Shown: positions 1 to 10,186 of the stretch, piece by piece
Layout of the letters: each line of letters starts with the position of its first letter
Numbering within the stretch: the stretch's first letter is position 1
Assembly: GCA_024692955.1 (NCBI GenBank)
Contig: JAILLW010000019.1
Coordinates: 27,807-91,806 of the forward strand
DNA: 64,000 nucleotides
Direction of reading: 5' to 3'
Source of the DNA: Lachnospiraceae bacterium
Lineage (GTDB): Bacteria; Bacillota; Clostridia; Lachnospirales; Lachnospiraceae
The notes under the pieces: generated by a model
What the model was told of the DNA's origin: nothing
Database searches by the model: none
What the model saw: only the letters and a program-made list of their open reading frames with translations
Program-made: the position numbers and the translations under genes

Positions 1-68
1 GCTTTGACAGGTTTATGGAAAAGTACGTCAGGGGACTTCCCGCCGAAAAAGCGGCACTTGATATGTAA
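1..68 (+). CDS. C-terminal fragment of an upstream CDS truncated by the window start, possibly an FGGY-type sugar kinase
   Basis: Open frame from nt 3 (FDRFMEKYVRGLPAEKAALDM*) immediately upstream of araD; kinase call rests on position and a weak C-terminal resemblance. Confidence 0.4.
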   Translation, partial: FDRFMEKYVRGLPAEKAALDM

Positions 69-121
69 TTCTCTAAAGAGGCTGCCTGCTCTTACCGGAT
101 TTTCAAAAAGGAGGAGATGAA

Positions 122-823
122 ATGCTGGAAGAATTAAAGAAACAGGTCTATGAAGCGAATATGCTGCTCCCGAAGTACGGCCTTGTGACCTTCACCTGGG
201 GAAATGTCAGCGGGATCGACAAGGATCAGGGACTTTTCGTGATCAAGCCTTCCGGAGTGGATTATGACAAACTCCGCCCGGAGGATATGGTGGTGATGGA
301 TCTCGAGGGAAACCGCGTGGAAGGAAGGCTGAATCCCTCCTCCGATACCCCGACGCATCTCGAACTTTATAAGGCATTTCCGGAGATCGGCGGGATCGTG
401 CACACCCATTCCTCCTACGCCACCAGCTGGGCACAGGCGGGCAGATCCATTCCCTGCTACGGAACGACGCACGCGGATTATATTTACGGGGAGGTACCCT
501 GCTTAAGGTGTCTGACCAAAGATGAGATCGATGAGGCCTATGAGGAGAATACGGGGCATCTCATCGTAAACGAATTTACCAGAATGGGGAAGGAGATCAT
601 GGCGGTACCGGCGGTCCTTTGCAAAAACCACGGGCCCTTCGCCTGGGGCAAAGATGCTCATGATGCCGTACATAACGCGGTGGTCCTCGAGGAAGTCGCG
701 AAGATGGCATATCGCGCCGAAACGATCAATCCCTCTATCAAGCCGGCGCCCCAGGAGCTCCAGGACAAGCATTATTACCGGAAGCACGGAGCCAATGCCT
801 ATTACGGGCAGAGCGGAAACTGA
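122..823 (+). CDS. araD: L-ribulose-5-phosphate 4-epimerase (class II aldolase family)
   Basis: [29 protein letters not shown] and [31 protein letters not shown] are AraD hallmarks; RBS aaggaggag upstream. Confidence 0.95.
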   Translation: MLEELKKQVYEANMLLPKYGLVTFTWGNVSGIDKDQGLFVIKPSGVDYDKLRPEDMVVMDLEGNRVEGRLNPSSDTPTHLELYKAFPEIGGIVHTHSSYATSWAQAGRSIPCYGTTHADYIYGEVPCLRCLTKDEIDEAYEENTGHLIVNEFTRMGKEIMAVPAVLCKNHGPFAWGKDAHDAVHNAVVLEEVAKMAYRAETINPSIKPAPQELQDKHYYRKHGANAYYGQSGN

Positions 824-827
824 CGGA

Positions 828-1412
828 TCAGGACCGTTTCTGCGAATACTCTTCGAACCGCTCTTTTATATCCGGGCGGGAAGCAAAGAATGCCTCCTTC
901 AGGGCCCGGTTCCAGAGGGAAAACTCTTCCCCGGCACGGAACTGTCCGCAGAAGCCGTCGGTCATTTCAAAGAGGTCCCGGGCGATCCTTGATCTTTTCG
1001 TATCGTCGCCGGCCTTCATGATACCGAAATAAGAAGCATAATCACTGTCCTCACAGGTCTTAAGATAGGTGAGGGCAGTGTTTTTATATTCCTGATAAAG
1101 GAACGGTTCCATGAACGGATCGGCAGGCTCTTCAAGCATCAGCTCCCTTTTCGCTTCGCGGATCTTTCTTTTGGCAAAGAGGGAAACCGGCGAAAGGCTC
1201 CGGTTAAGGTAGATCAGATTCAGACACTGCCCGAGGAAACGATCGAGGGCTTTCTTTCCTGTTCCGTACCGGAAGCCGGATATGTTCCGGATTACGGAAA
1301 GCTCCCGGGGATCGCATTCCGGATCTTCCGACAATTCCTTAAGGATATCCGCACGCTTTTTCGCGTCGGTTTCCCTGTAATAGGGCAGATAGATCGCTTT
1401 GATTTCGCTCAT
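828..1412 (-). CDS. Uncharacterised protein, resembles DUF6553-type Lachnospiraceae proteins
   Basis: 194-aa ORF, divergent from the ABC transporter operon; family call tentative. Confidence 0.6.
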   Translation of the reverse strand: MSEIKAIYLPYYRETDAKKRADILKELSEDPECDPRELSVIRNISGFRYGTGKKALDRFLGQCLNLIYLNRSLSPVSLFAKRKIREAKRELMLEEPADPFMEPFLYQEYKNTALTYLKTCEDSDYASYFGIMKAGDDTKRSRIARDLFEMTDGFCGQFRAGEEFSLWNRALKEAFFASRPDIKERFEEYSQKRS

Positions 1413-1501
1413 AAAAACCTCCGGTCCGAACCGAAAATAAGGGCTTTCGGCTCAATACTTCCGGTTCATCATAACGTAGTTTCACAAAAAAAGGCAATAC
1501 G

Positions 1502-1511
1502 AAAACGTTTT
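1502..1511. promoter_or_regulatory. AAAACGTTTT perfect palindrome upstream of the SBP promoter
   Basis: Direct reading; same core as sites at 1603 and 8447. Confidence 0.4.
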
Positions 1512-1523
1512 TTATTGTACAAC

Positions 1524-1552
1524 TTGACACAAAAGATAATCAATGATAACAT
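1524..1552 (+). promoter_or_regulatory. Putative sigma-A promoter for the ABC transporter operon
   Basis: TTGACA (1524-1529), 17-nt spacer, TAACAT (1547-1552). Confidence 0.55.
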
Positions 1553-1602
1553 AAAAAACGGTCAAGTGCTGATGAGGCGCCGTCGGCAGGATGACTGGAC
1601 AT

Positions 1603-1618
1603 GGTAAAACGTTATACC
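1603..1618. promoter_or_regulatory. Putative LacI-type operator GGTAAAACGTTATACC
   Basis: 16-bp palindrome with one mismatch, matches site 8447-8462. Confidence 0.5.
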
Positions 1619-1729
1619 GAGTCCGCTATGCTTTCCGTATGTTTTCGGAAAAACAGCTATTTTGTTTTTTGGGAGGATTGGGAGGAAAAGCAAAACTACA
1701 TCTACATTGTGAAAGGAGATGTGAAAGAA

Positions 1730-3298
1730 ATGAAGTTATTTATCAAAAAGGCAGCAGCTATTTCACTTTCTGCTCTGATGGTTGCGGGGTTAGCAGCATG
1801 TGGAGGCGGAAGCAGTAACGGCGGCGGCAGCGCCAGCGCTGATAACGGCGGCGGCGACACGACTGCGGCTACCACCACGACCGATACCGCCAGCACGGAT
1901 TCCGGTTCCGATGCCGCGGCATCCGGCGATTATGTAAAACTTGTTCTGTGGGGCAACGGTTCTGCCGATACCGCGGACTGCGCTGAGGTAGCGGAAGCTG
2001 TCAGCAAGATCACTCGTGAGAAGATCGGTTGCGAAATCGAACTCGTTCGTGGACAGGACGGTGAGCAGATCAACCTCGCTCTTACCACCGGCGAACCTAT
2101 CGACCTTCTTTGCTACAACAATATCAACGGTCAGTTCAATACCGTAGTTAACAACAACTGGGCATATCCGCTTGACGAACTGCTTGAGAAGTACGGCCAG
2201 GGCGCAAAGGAAGTTATCAACCAGTACGACCTTGACGCCTGCAAATACAACGGCGTTCTCTATGCTCTTCCGAACCAGAAGGATACTTCCCGTGCAGCAG
2301 GTTTCGCAATGCGTAAGGACATCTGCGACGAGCTCGGCATCACGGTTCCCGAGATGGGTACCTACGAAGAGATGCACGACATCCTTGTAAAGGTTCATGA
2401 AGCATATCCGGATATGTATCCCCTTGTTCCTACATGGGCAGGCGGCGGAATGCAGACGACTCTTCCTGCAGATCCTCTTGGCGACAGCCTTGGTATTCTT
2501 GAGGATGCACGTGAGTCCAGCACGACCGTTGTTGACCAGGCCGAGACCAAGTCTTTCCAGGACTTCTGCAAGATGATGTGGCAGTGGAACCGGGAAGGCC
2601 TGATCATGCCCGATGCTACGACGACCACAGAGAACGCTCTTCTTTCCAGCAACGGATTCGCAATGTTTGAGAACTGGAAGCCGGGCAAAGAGCTCGAAGT
2701 TTACAAGGGTAATGGTAAAGAAGTTTACTTCATGAAGATACATGGTCCTATCAAGCATACGGCTATCCCGAACGGAAACTCCTGGATCATCCCTTACAGC
2801 ACCAAGCATCCTGAGGAAGCTATGAAGATGTGGGATCTTATGTACACCGATCCTGATGTTTCCAACCTTCTTATCAACGGTATCGAAGGCAAGCACTGGG
2901 TATACACGGATGACACCCACAAGATGATCAAGTCTCCTGAAGGTGTTGACCCGAACGCATCCGGTTACTCTTCGATGGACTGGGCATGGCCGAATCAGCA
3001 GATCACCCCTGTATGGGAAGGTGCTGAGGATCCCGATCTCTGGACCAAGCTCAACGAGTTCAACAACAGTGGTGTTCCGAGTCCTGCAATGGGCTTTGTA
3101 TGGGACAGCAGCTCCGTTATGAACCAGGTTACCGCCTGCAATAACGTTACCGCTACCTACAGAACCGCTCTTATGTGGGGTTCGATCGATCCCGAAGAGA
3201 ATCTTCCGAAGTTCATCGACGAACTTAAGGCTGCCGGCATTGACGAGATCATCGCTGAGAAGCAGAAACAGCTTGATGCATTTCTTGCAAGTAAGTAA
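1730..3298 (+). CDS. Sugar ABC transporter substrate-binding lipoprotein (LplA-like)
   Basis: Lipobox signal MKLFIKKAAAISLSALMVAGLAACGGG; start 1730 preferred over ORF start 1601 because aaaggag RBS and signal peptide begin there; followed by two permeases. Confidence 0.92.
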   Translation: MKLFIKKAAAISLSALMVAGLAACGGGSSNGGGSASADNGGGDTTAATTTTDTASTDSGSDAAASGDYVKLVLWGNGSADTADCAEVAEAVSKITREKIGCEIELVRGQDGEQINLALTTGEPIDLLCYNNINGQFNTVVNNNWAYPLDELLEKYGQGAKEVINQYDLDACKYNGVLYALPNQKDTSRAAGFAMRKDICDELGITVPEMGTYEEMHDILVKVHEAYPDMYPLVPTWAGGGMQTTLPADPLGDSLGILEDARESSTTVVDQAETKSFQDFCKMMWQWNREGLIMPDATTTTENALLSSNGFAMFENWKPGKELEVYKGNGKEVYFMKIHGPIKHTAIPNGNSWIIPYSTKHPEEAMKMWDLMYTDPDVSNLLINGIEGKHWVYTDDTHKMIKSPEGVDPNASGYSSMDWAWPNQQITPVWEGAEDPDLWTKLNEFNNSGVPSPAMGFVWDSSSVMNQVTACNNVTATYRTALMWGSIDPEENLPKFIDELKAAGIDEIIAEKQKQLDAFLASK

Positions 3299-3411
3299 TT
3301 CTGTCTGACAGACAACATTAACACGTAGTAAAATGCAGGTGTCAGAAGCTATCAGTTAATACTTTTGGCACCTGCATAATGATTTGACGTGAATATTGGG
3401 AGGGGTTACAC

Positions 3412-4329
3412 TTGAAGAAATTCAAAAAAGCAATAAAGCATTTCTGGCCGATGTATTTGATGTTCTTACCCGGCGTGATATATCTTTTTATCAATTCATA
3501 TATCCCGATGTTTGGCGTGCAGATCGCTTTCAGAAAGTACAATGCGCGCGAGGGCGTATATGGAAGTCCCTGGTGCGGATGGCAGAACTTCGAGTTCCTC
3601 ACCCGGACCAAAGACGCGTGGATCATGATCAGAAACACCGTACTCTATAATCTCGTATTTATCTTTCTGGGTACGATCCTGGCTGTAACGACGGCGATCA
3701 TTCTGAATGAAATCCGCCGGAAAACGGCAAAGCAGTTTTATCAGACGATTATCCTGATTCCGTTCCTGATCTCGATGGTCATCGTCAGCTATCTTGCTTA
3801 CGCTTTCCTGAGCACCAGCAACGGATATATCAACAACTCATTGGTAAAGTTGTTTGGCATAACTGCCATAGACTGGTACAACCAGCCGAAATACTGGCCG
3901 GTTATCCTTGTGATCATTAATATCTGGAAGGGCCTCGGATATAATATGATCCTCTATTATGCTACCATCTGCGGTATTGACAGTACACTGTACGAAGCCG
4001 CGGTTGTGGATGGAGCTACCCGGTGGCAGAAAGTGGTGCATGTCACCCTGCCCGGTCTGAAATCCACCATCATCATCCTGACACTAATGGCACTCGGCGG
4101 AATCTTCCGCTCGGATTTCGGTCTTTTCTATCAGGTTCCTCAGAACTCCGGTCCGTTGGTCAATGTAACGCAGACGATCGATACCTATGTATATCGCGGA
4201 CTGATGCAGAACAACAATATTGGAATGTCTTCAGCAGCGGGTCTTTATCAGTCTGTTGTCGGATTTGTGCTGGTAGTTACCGCAAATGCGATAGTCAGAA
4301 AGATCGACAACGACAGTTCGCTGTTTTAA
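3412..4329 (+). CDS. Sugar ABC transporter permease (LplB-like)
   Basis: Six-TM MetF-like permease with EAAVVDGATRWQKVVHVTLPGL EAA loop. Confidence 0.93.
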   Translation: MKKFKKAIKHFWPMYLMFLPGVIYLFINSYIPMFGVQIAFRKYNAREGVYGSPWCGWQNFEFLTRTKDAWIMIRNTVLYNLVFIFLGTILAVTTAIILNEIRRKTAKQFYQTIILIPFLISMVIVSYLAYAFLSTSNGYINNSLVKLFGITAIDWYNQPKYWPVILVIINIWKGLGYNMILYYATICGIDSTLYEAAVVDGATRWQKVVHVTLPGLKSTIIILTLMALGGIFRSDFGLFYQVPQNSGPLVNVTQTIDTYVYRGLMQNNNIGMSSAAGLYQSVVGFVLVVTANAIVRKIDNDSSLF

Positions 4330-4344
4330 GAGGAGGAGCAAAAC

Positions 4345-5232
4345 ATGGTACAAAAAGACAGGGGATTTCAGATATTCGCAAATGCGCTGATGATTTTTCT
4401 GGTTATCTGTGTGCTTGCACCTTTTTTCCTGATGCTGATGTCATCGCTTACCGATGAACAGACACTGATCGCGAACGGATACAGCTTTTTCCCGAAAAAA
4501 TTCAGCACCTACGCTTACAGGTATCTGCTGGTTCAGTCCGGCTCTGTGGCGCGCGGCTATTTCATTTCGGTAATGATCACGGCGATCGGAACTTTCAGCA
4601 ATCTGTTTATCACATTGCTGTTTGCATACCCGCTTTCGAGAAAAGAGCTTCCCGGAAGAAACTTCTTTGCTTTTTATCTCTTCTTCACGATGCTCTTCTC
4701 GGGAGGTCTGGTTCCTGCATACCTGATGTGGACTCAGACGTTCCATATCCGCAACACCATTTACGCGCTGCTGATTCCGGGTCTGCTCATGAGCCCGTTC
4801 AACGTAATTATGATGCGTACATACTTCACAACGAATATTCCGGATGAAGTTATCGACGCGGCAAGAGTTGACGGAGCGGGTGAGTTCAAGATCCTCTTCG
4901 GGGTGGTTTTCCCTATGGCCGTACCGATCACGGCTACGATCGGACTTCTGGTCGGTCTTGCATACTGGAACGACTGGATGAACGGTCTGTATTATATCAA
5001 TGATGACAAACTGTACAGTATTCAGGTTCTGCTTATGAAGATCCAGAGAAACCTGGACCAGCTGAGACAGCAGGCTCAGAACGGAAGCGGTAACGTAAAC
5101 CTTGCGGAACTTCCGTCGACTTCCGTTCGAATGGCACTGACGGTTATGGGTATCCTTCCCGTAATGATCATCTATCCTTTCCTTCAGAGGTACTTTGTAA
5201 AGGGTATTACGATCGGTGCCGTAAAGGGATAA
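4345..5232 (+). CDS. Carbohydrate ABC transporter permease (YtcP/MalG-like)
   Basis: EAA-type loop DEVIDAARVDGAGEFKILFGVVFPMAVP, C-terminal QRYFVKGITIGAVKG. Confidence 0.93.
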   Translation: MVQKDRGFQIFANALMIFLVICVLAPFFLMLMSSLTDEQTLIANGYSFFPKKFSTYAYRYLLVQSGSVARGYFISVMITAIGTFSNLFITLLFAYPLSRKELPGRNFFAFYLFFTMLFSGGLVPAYLMWTQTFHIRNTIYALLIPGLLMSPFNVIMMRTYFTTNIPDEVIDAARVDGAGEFKILFGVVFPMAVPITATIGLLVGLAYWNDWMNGLYYINDDKLYSIQVLLMKIQRNLDQLRQQAQNGSGNVNLAELPSTSVRMALTVMGILPVMIIYPFLQRYFVKGITIGAVKG

Positions 5233-5282
5233 TAAGTGCAGCATAAGGATTGATCGGAAATTCAGATCAATGAAGTAATGAA

Positions 5283-5320
5283 GTGACCGCCGGTCTTATG
5301 GACTGAGGCGGTCACTTTTT
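5283..5320 (+). terminator. Rho-independent terminator
   Basis: GTGACCGCC/GGCGGTCAC stem followed by T-run. Confidence 0.85.
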
Positions 5321-5461
5321 TGCTGCAGGAATACCGGGAATGATAATAATATAACAAAGTTCGCCGTTCCCGCGGAATTTCGGGTGAAAACAGTTGAAAA
5401 GTATCTTGAAAAAGGGGTAAAATTATCTTGTATTTCCAAAAATTTCAGGAGGTCAAACAAG

Positions 5462-6052
5462 GTGGAAGCAAAAGAAAAACAGCCGGTGGCGCGCCAGATT
5501 GCGATCACGGCAATCCTGCTTGCGGTCTGCATCGCAAGTCAGTTTTTCAAGAATCTCAGTGTTTATATCACAGGTCCCATCGTTAATCTCTGCCTGATCC
5601 TGGCGACTATGACGGCAGGGCTTTTCTGGGGGATCGCTCTTTCCGTTATTACGCCGGTCACGGCTTTCCTCATTACCGGTAATCCGATGATGGCGGCTGT
5701 TCCGGCGGTCATACCCCTTATTATGCTTGGAAATGCCGTTCTGGTGGTCATGGTGCATTATCTGTTCCGTCCCGCCATATCGGGCGGAAAGCCTCTGGTC
5801 AGTGTACGCGCCGTGATCATAGCGGTTCTTTCCTGTCTGGCCAAGGGATGCTTTATGGGGCTTACAATTTCGCTCTGGCTCCTGCCCGCCTTCCTTCCGG
5901 AGAAGATGCAGCCGAAGCTTCCGGTATTTCAGATGACATTTTCGGTCACTCAGTTCGTAACCGCGGTCATCGGGTTTGTATATTTCCATATAGTTTGGAT
6001 GCCTGTAAGTAAGATCATCGAAGGAAACGGATCATCGAAGGAGGCGGATTGA
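5462..6052 (+). CDS. ECF transporter S-component-like membrane protein
   Basis: Small polytopic protein; GTG start 5462 preferred (caggagg RBS just upstream) over ORF start 5384. Confidence 0.65.
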   Translation: MEAKEKQPVARQIAITAILLAVCIASQFFKNLSVYITGPIVNLCLILATMTAGLFWGIALSVITPVTAFLITGNPMMAAVPAVIPLIMLGNAVLVVMVHYLFRPAISGGKPLVSVRAVIIAVLSCLAKGCFMGLTISLWLLPAFLPEKMQPKLPVFQMTFSVTQFVTAVIGFVYFHIVWMPVSKIIEGNGSSKEAD

Positions 6053-6054
6053 CT

Positions 6055-7986
6055 ATGGGTTTGGTGAAGACGAATGACAAATGTGTCGGATGCAACCGCT
6101 GTATCAGTGCCTGCAGCAGTATGGGAGCAAATGTGGCCGTTGAGAGGGGAAGAGTCAACGCGATCGATGTCGATCCCGAGCGCTGTATCGCCTGCGGAGC
6201 ATGTCTCGATGTCTGCGAGCATAAGGCAAGAGAGTATGTGGATGATGTGGAAAGGTTCTTTGAAGACCTGAAAAAAGGCGTGAGGATCTCCGTTCTGATC
6301 GCGCCCGCATTTCTTGCCAATTACCCGAGAGAATACGAAAAATATCTTGGAATGCTCAAAAAACTGGGCGTGAACCGCTTCATCAGCGTATCCTTCGGAG
6401 CGGATATCACGACATGGGGATATATCAAATACATCACGGAGCATAAATTCTACGGCGGGATCTCCCAGCCCTGCCCTGCGGTAGTGGGATATATCGAGCG
6501 CTACACGCCGGAGCTGCTCCCGAAGCTCATGCCGGTTCAGTCTCCCATGATGTGTGCCGCGATCTATGTGAATAAATATATGAAGGTGAGCGACAAACTC
6601 GCGTTCATCAGTCCCTGCATCGCGAAGAAGAATGAGATCGACGATCCGAACAATAAGGGCTATGTTTCCTACAACCTTACCTTTAAGCATTTGGTGAACT
6701 ATCTGAAGGAGCATCCCGTGAGCGGAGCGACTCCCTACAAAGATGAGATCGAATACGGACTCGGCTCGATCTATCCGATGCCCGGCGGCCTGAAGGAGAA
6801 TGTTTACTGGCTCCTCGGTGAGGACGCGCTGGTTCGTCAGATGGAAGGCGAGCATCATATGTATGAATACTTAAAGAGAAACAGCGAGATCATCAAGTGC
6901 GGAAGGACTCCTTATCTGTTCGTGGATGCCCTGAACTGCACGAGCGGCTGCCTCTACGGGCCGGGTACGGAAGCCCGTGCCGAGATGGACGAAAACGTAT
7001 TCATGGCGATCCAGAAGATCAAGGCGGAGAGCAAAAATGCTTCAAAGAAATCCGCCTGGGGCAGGGATATTACCCCGGCGAAGAGACTTGAGGCGCTGAA
7101 TAAGCAGTTTGCGGATCTGAACCTGAATGATTTCCTGAGAAAATATACGGACAGGAGCGCGAACTGTCAGGTAAAGATACCTGACAACAGGCAGCTTAAT
7201 GAGATCTTTATGTCCATGAAAAAGGATACCGAAGAGAAGCGCAGGATCGACTGCGGCTGTTGCGGCTATGAATCCTGCCATGATATGGCTGTGGCGATCT
7301 TTAACGGATTCAATCATATCCATAACTGCGTACATTACATCAAGGACCGTGCCTATGAAGAGAAGGACAAGGCAGTGGAGCTGTCGGATGAGATCACAAG
7401 AACGCAGGATGAGATGAGGGAGAAGAAGATGTCGATCGCGGAAGAGATCACCGAGAACTTCACGACCCTCAAGGAATCCATTGCGCAGATCGAAGAAGCC
7501 AGCGCGGATAATGCGCATCAGACAGCCGGAATCTCCGATGAAATGGTAGAAGTGGACGGATTCGCGAACGAACTGATGAAGGTTCTCGGCACGATTGAAG
7601 CGGATCTGAACAAGCTGGAAGCGAACAATACCGCCGTAATCGCGATCTCCTCCCAGACGAATCTGCTGGCCCTGAACGCTTCCATCGAAGCGGCGCGCGC
7701 GGGAGAAGCGGGCAGAGGCTTTGCTGTCGTTGCGGATGAGATCAAAAAGCTGGCGGAGGATTCCAAGGCGACCGCGGACGACAGCAACGCGAACAATAAG
7801 GATATCAAGGAGACCATCGAGCATCTGATCGAGGAATCCGGAAAACTGAGTGAGATCGTAGGCAGGGTGAACGGCAGAGCCACCAGTCTCGTCGCCTCCT
7901 CGGAGGAAGCCACGGCTTCCATCGGTGTAGTGAAGGAAATGACGCAGAATGTGGAAAACTCTCTGACCCAGATTCTGGCACACTGA
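6055..7986 (+). CDS. [FeFe]-hydrogenase-like sensor: 2x[4Fe4S] ferredoxin, H-cluster domain, FeS domain, methyl-accepting chemotaxis signalling domain
   Basis: [51 protein letters not shown], and MCP tip [40 protein letters not shown] 6055 with aaggaggc RBS. Confidence 0.92.
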   Translation: MGLVKTNDKCVGCNRCISACSSMGANVAVERGRVNAIDVDPERCIACGACLDVCEHKAREYVDDVERFFEDLKKGVRISVLIAPAFLANYPREYEKYLGMLKKLGVNRFISVSFGADITTWGYIKYITEHKFYGGISQPCPAVVGYIERYTPELLPKLMPVQSPMMCAAIYVNKYMKVSDKLAFISPCIAKKNEIDDPNNKGYVSYNLTFKHLVNYLKEHPVSGATPYKDEIEYGLGSIYPMPGGLKENVYWLLGEDALVRQMEGEHHMYEYLKRNSEIIKCGRTPYLFVDALNCTSGCLYGPGTEARAEMDENVFMAIQKIKAESKNASKKSAWGRDITPAKRLEALNKQFADLNLNDFLRKYTDRSANCQVKIPDNRQLNEIFMSMKKDTEEKRRIDCGCCGYESCHDMAVAIFNGFNHIHNCVHYIKDRAYEEKDKAVELSDEITRTQDEMREKKMSIAEEITENFTTLKESIAQIEEASADNAHQTAGISDEMVEVDGFANELMKVLGTIEADLNKLEANNTAVIAISSQTNLLALNASIEAARAGEAGRGFAVVADEIKKLAEDSKATADDSNANNKDIKETIEHLIEESGKLSEIVGRVNGRATSLVASSEEATASIGVVKEMTQNVENSLTQILAH

Positions 7987-7999
7987 TCACGTTTCGTTT

Positions 8000-8356
8000 A
8001 TGAAAGAATACTTTACGAACGCAACCAAAACAGCAGCTACCCTCCGGCTTGTAGTCGGAGGATATCTGCTTTATCTGGATTATTCCGTCTTTGATTACGC
8101 GATACACAAAACCGGCATCGAGAGGATCATCCTGCTTTTGATCCTGCTGCTCTTCCTCATTGCGGGGGGAGGGCTTATCATCTTTTCGATCATGGCGCTT
8201 GTGAAAGGTTTTCTGGCCGAAAGAAGGCCGGAAGATCCCGGGAAAGACCCTGAGGAAAATCCCGGGGAAGAGAAGACAGAGGAAGCATCGGAACCGGAAG
8301 AAACCGTGGATACTTCAAAAGAAGAGAAAGATGATGAAGAACCACGGTCCGAATGA
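8000..8356 (+). CDS. Small two-TM protein with highly acidic C-terminal tail
   Basis: Hydrophobic N-terminal half, E/D/P-rich tail; no family recognised. Confidence 0.5.
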   Translation: MKEYFTNATKTAATLRLVVGGYLLYLDYSVFDYAIHKTGIERIILLLILLLFLIAGGGLIIFSIMALVKGFLAERRPEDPGKDPEENPGEEKTEEASEPEETVDTSKEEKDDEEPRSE

Positions 8357-8409
8357 AGAAGAACCACATCCCGGATCGTAAAAGTCATAAAAACAATGCA
8401 TAATTTTGA

Positions 8410-8438
8410 TTGCCATTCATAGCGATGTTTGCTATACT
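8410..8438 (+). promoter_or_regulatory. Putative promoter of GH51 gene
   Basis: TTGCCA (8410-8415), 17 nt, TATACT (8433-8438). Confidence 0.6.
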
Positions 8439-8446
8439 TCACTTTA

Positions 8447-8462
8447 GGTAAAACGTTTGACC
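8447..8462. promoter_or_regulatory. Putative operator GGTAAAACGTTTGACC overlapping the predicted TSS
   Basis: 16-bp palindrome with one mismatch; shares GGTAAAACGTT with 1603-1618. Confidence 0.55.
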
Positions 8463-8503
8463 CCCGAAAGGGGTTTCAGGGGTCGGGTTACGCAGGAGGG
8501 AGT

Positions 8504-10018
8504 ATGGCAAAACTATTTATCAACAATGAAAGCAGGAAAAGCACCATCGCGCCCGAAATCTACGGGCACTTTTCCGAGCATCTGGGGCGATGCATCTATG
8601 AAGGTCTCTATGTCGGCGAAAACTCCGACATCCCGAATACGAACGGAATGCGCAATGATGTGGTATCGGCGCTGAAGGAAATGAAGATCCCGGTACTCCG
8701 CTGGCCCGGCGGCTGCTTTGCGGACGAGTATCACTGGATGGACGGCATCGGACCGAAGGCCGGCCGGAAAAAGATGATCAATACCCACTGGGGCGGAGTT
8801 GTCGAAGACAACAGCTTCGGTACTCATGAATTCTTTGAACTCTGCAGTCAGCTCGGCTGCAAGACCTATGTAAATATGAATGTCGGAAGCGGTTCGGTCC
8901 GCGAGATGAGCGAATGGGTGGAATATATCACCTTTAAGGGGGTATCCCCCATGGCGGATCTTCGAAAGGAAAACGGCCGCGAAGAGCCCTGGACGGTGGA
9001 TTATGTCGGCGTCGGCAATGAGAACTGGGGCTGCGGAGGAAATATGCGTCCGGTATATTACGCGGACGAATACCGCCGTTATCAGACTTATATCCGTAAT
9101 TACGCGGGAAACACTCCCATTCAGAAGATCTGCTGCGGAGCGAATGCCGGTGACTATGACTGGACAAGGAAGGTGCTCGAGACCTGCTTTGACCACAGTG
9201 ACCCGAAACAGCACGGCTATATGGACGGATATTCCCTCCATTATTATACGATCCCGGAGGGCAACTGGGAGCATAAAGGCTCGGCTACGGACTTCACGGA
9301 AGAGACCTTCTACAAGACCCTGAAAGCCGGCTATCATATGGAGGAACTGGTGACCAGACATTCCCATATCATGGACGAATTCGATCCCGAAAAGAAGATC
9401 GGCCTGATGGTTGATGAATGGGGGATCTGGACGGACGTGGAGCCGGGAACGAATCCGGGATTCCTTTATCAGCAGAGCACCATGAGGGATGCGCTTCTTG
9501 CGGGAATGACACTCAACATCTTCAACAAGCATTCCGACCGCGTGCGCATGGCGAACATCGCCCAGCTCATCAACGTGCTTCAGTCCGTAATACTTACGGA
9601 AGGCGAGAAGATGATCAAGACCCCGACCTATTTCGTATTCCGCATGTACGCTGCTCATCAGGGCGGGACCCTGCTTTCGAGCGAACTGCTTGAGAGCGGT
9701 ACGGTCGGAAAGGATCAGAACGAACTTCCTAAGGTATTCGAATCCGTATCGGAGAATTCCGACGGCGTGATCACCATCACCCTTACGAACAATTCACTGG
9801 AATCCGGTGAGGAAGTATCCGTGAACCTTTCGAAGGACGGCGGAGCCTACAGTGTCTGCGAAGCTTCGGTGATCACGAATAAGATGAATGCTCATAACAC
9901 GTTTGATGCTCCCGGGACCGTGAAGGAAGAGAAATTTACGGGCTGCGAGAAGACTTCGGACGGCGTCAGGATCACGCTTCCGAAATGCAGCGTGGTATGC
10001 GTAAGGCTTAAGAAATAA
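8504..10018 (+). CDS. abfA: Alpha-N-arabinofuranosidase, GH51
   Basis: IYGHFSEHLGRCIYEGLYVG, PVLRWPGGCFADEYHWMDGIGP, VGVGNENWGCGG; start ATG 8504 with caggagg RBS. Confidence 0.95.
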   Translation: MAKLFINNESRKSTIAPEIYGHFSEHLGRCIYEGLYVGENSDIPNTNGMRNDVVSALKEMKIPVLRWPGGCFADEYHWMDGIGPKAGRKKMINTHWGGVVEDNSFGTHEFFELCSQLGCKTYVNMNVGSGSVREMSEWVEYITFKGVSPMADLRKENGREEPWTVDYVGVGNENWGCGGNMRPVYYADEYRRYQTYIRNYAGNTPIQKICCGANAGDYDWTRKVLETCFDHSDPKQHGYMDGYSLHYYTIPEGNWEHKGSATDFTEETFYKTLKAGYHMEELVTRHSHIMDEFDPEKKIGLMVDEWGIWTDVEPGTNPGFLYQQSTMRDALLAGMTLNIFNKHSDRVRMANIAQLINVLQSVILTEGEKMIKTPTYFVFRMYAAHQGGTLLSSELLESGTVGKDQNELPKVFESVSENSDGVITITLTNNSLESGEEVSVNLSKDGGAYSVCEASVITNKMNAHNTFDAPGTVKEEKFTGCEKTSDGVRITLPKCSVVCVRLKK

Positions 10019-10056
10019 GATCCTGAACACGATCGATTCGTAAAACGGTATAAAGG

Positions 10057-10097
10057 CGGTGCGGTTTCTGCTTATGACGGAGGCCGTGCCGTTTTTT
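10057..10097 (+). terminator. Rho-independent terminator
   Basis: CGGTGCGG/CCGTGCCG stem (two G-U pairs) then TTTTTT. Confidence 0.75.
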
Positions 10098-10186
10098 CAT
10101 CCCGTCTGCGTTTATAGTTTTTTTATCTTTTTTCACGGATTCTTTCGAGCAACGGGCTCCTGTTCTATGCTATACTTTTTTCAGTT

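Noticed and set aside
1502-1618. CcpA cre sites
   Set aside because: CG-centred palindromes resemble cre, but the outer bases (GGTA...TACC) do not match TGNAANCGNTNNCA; a dedicated LacI-family regulator fits better
1790-2920. 376-aa minus-strand ORF opposite the substrate-binding protein
   Set aside because: Antisense shadow; sense strand has lipoprotein signal and operon context
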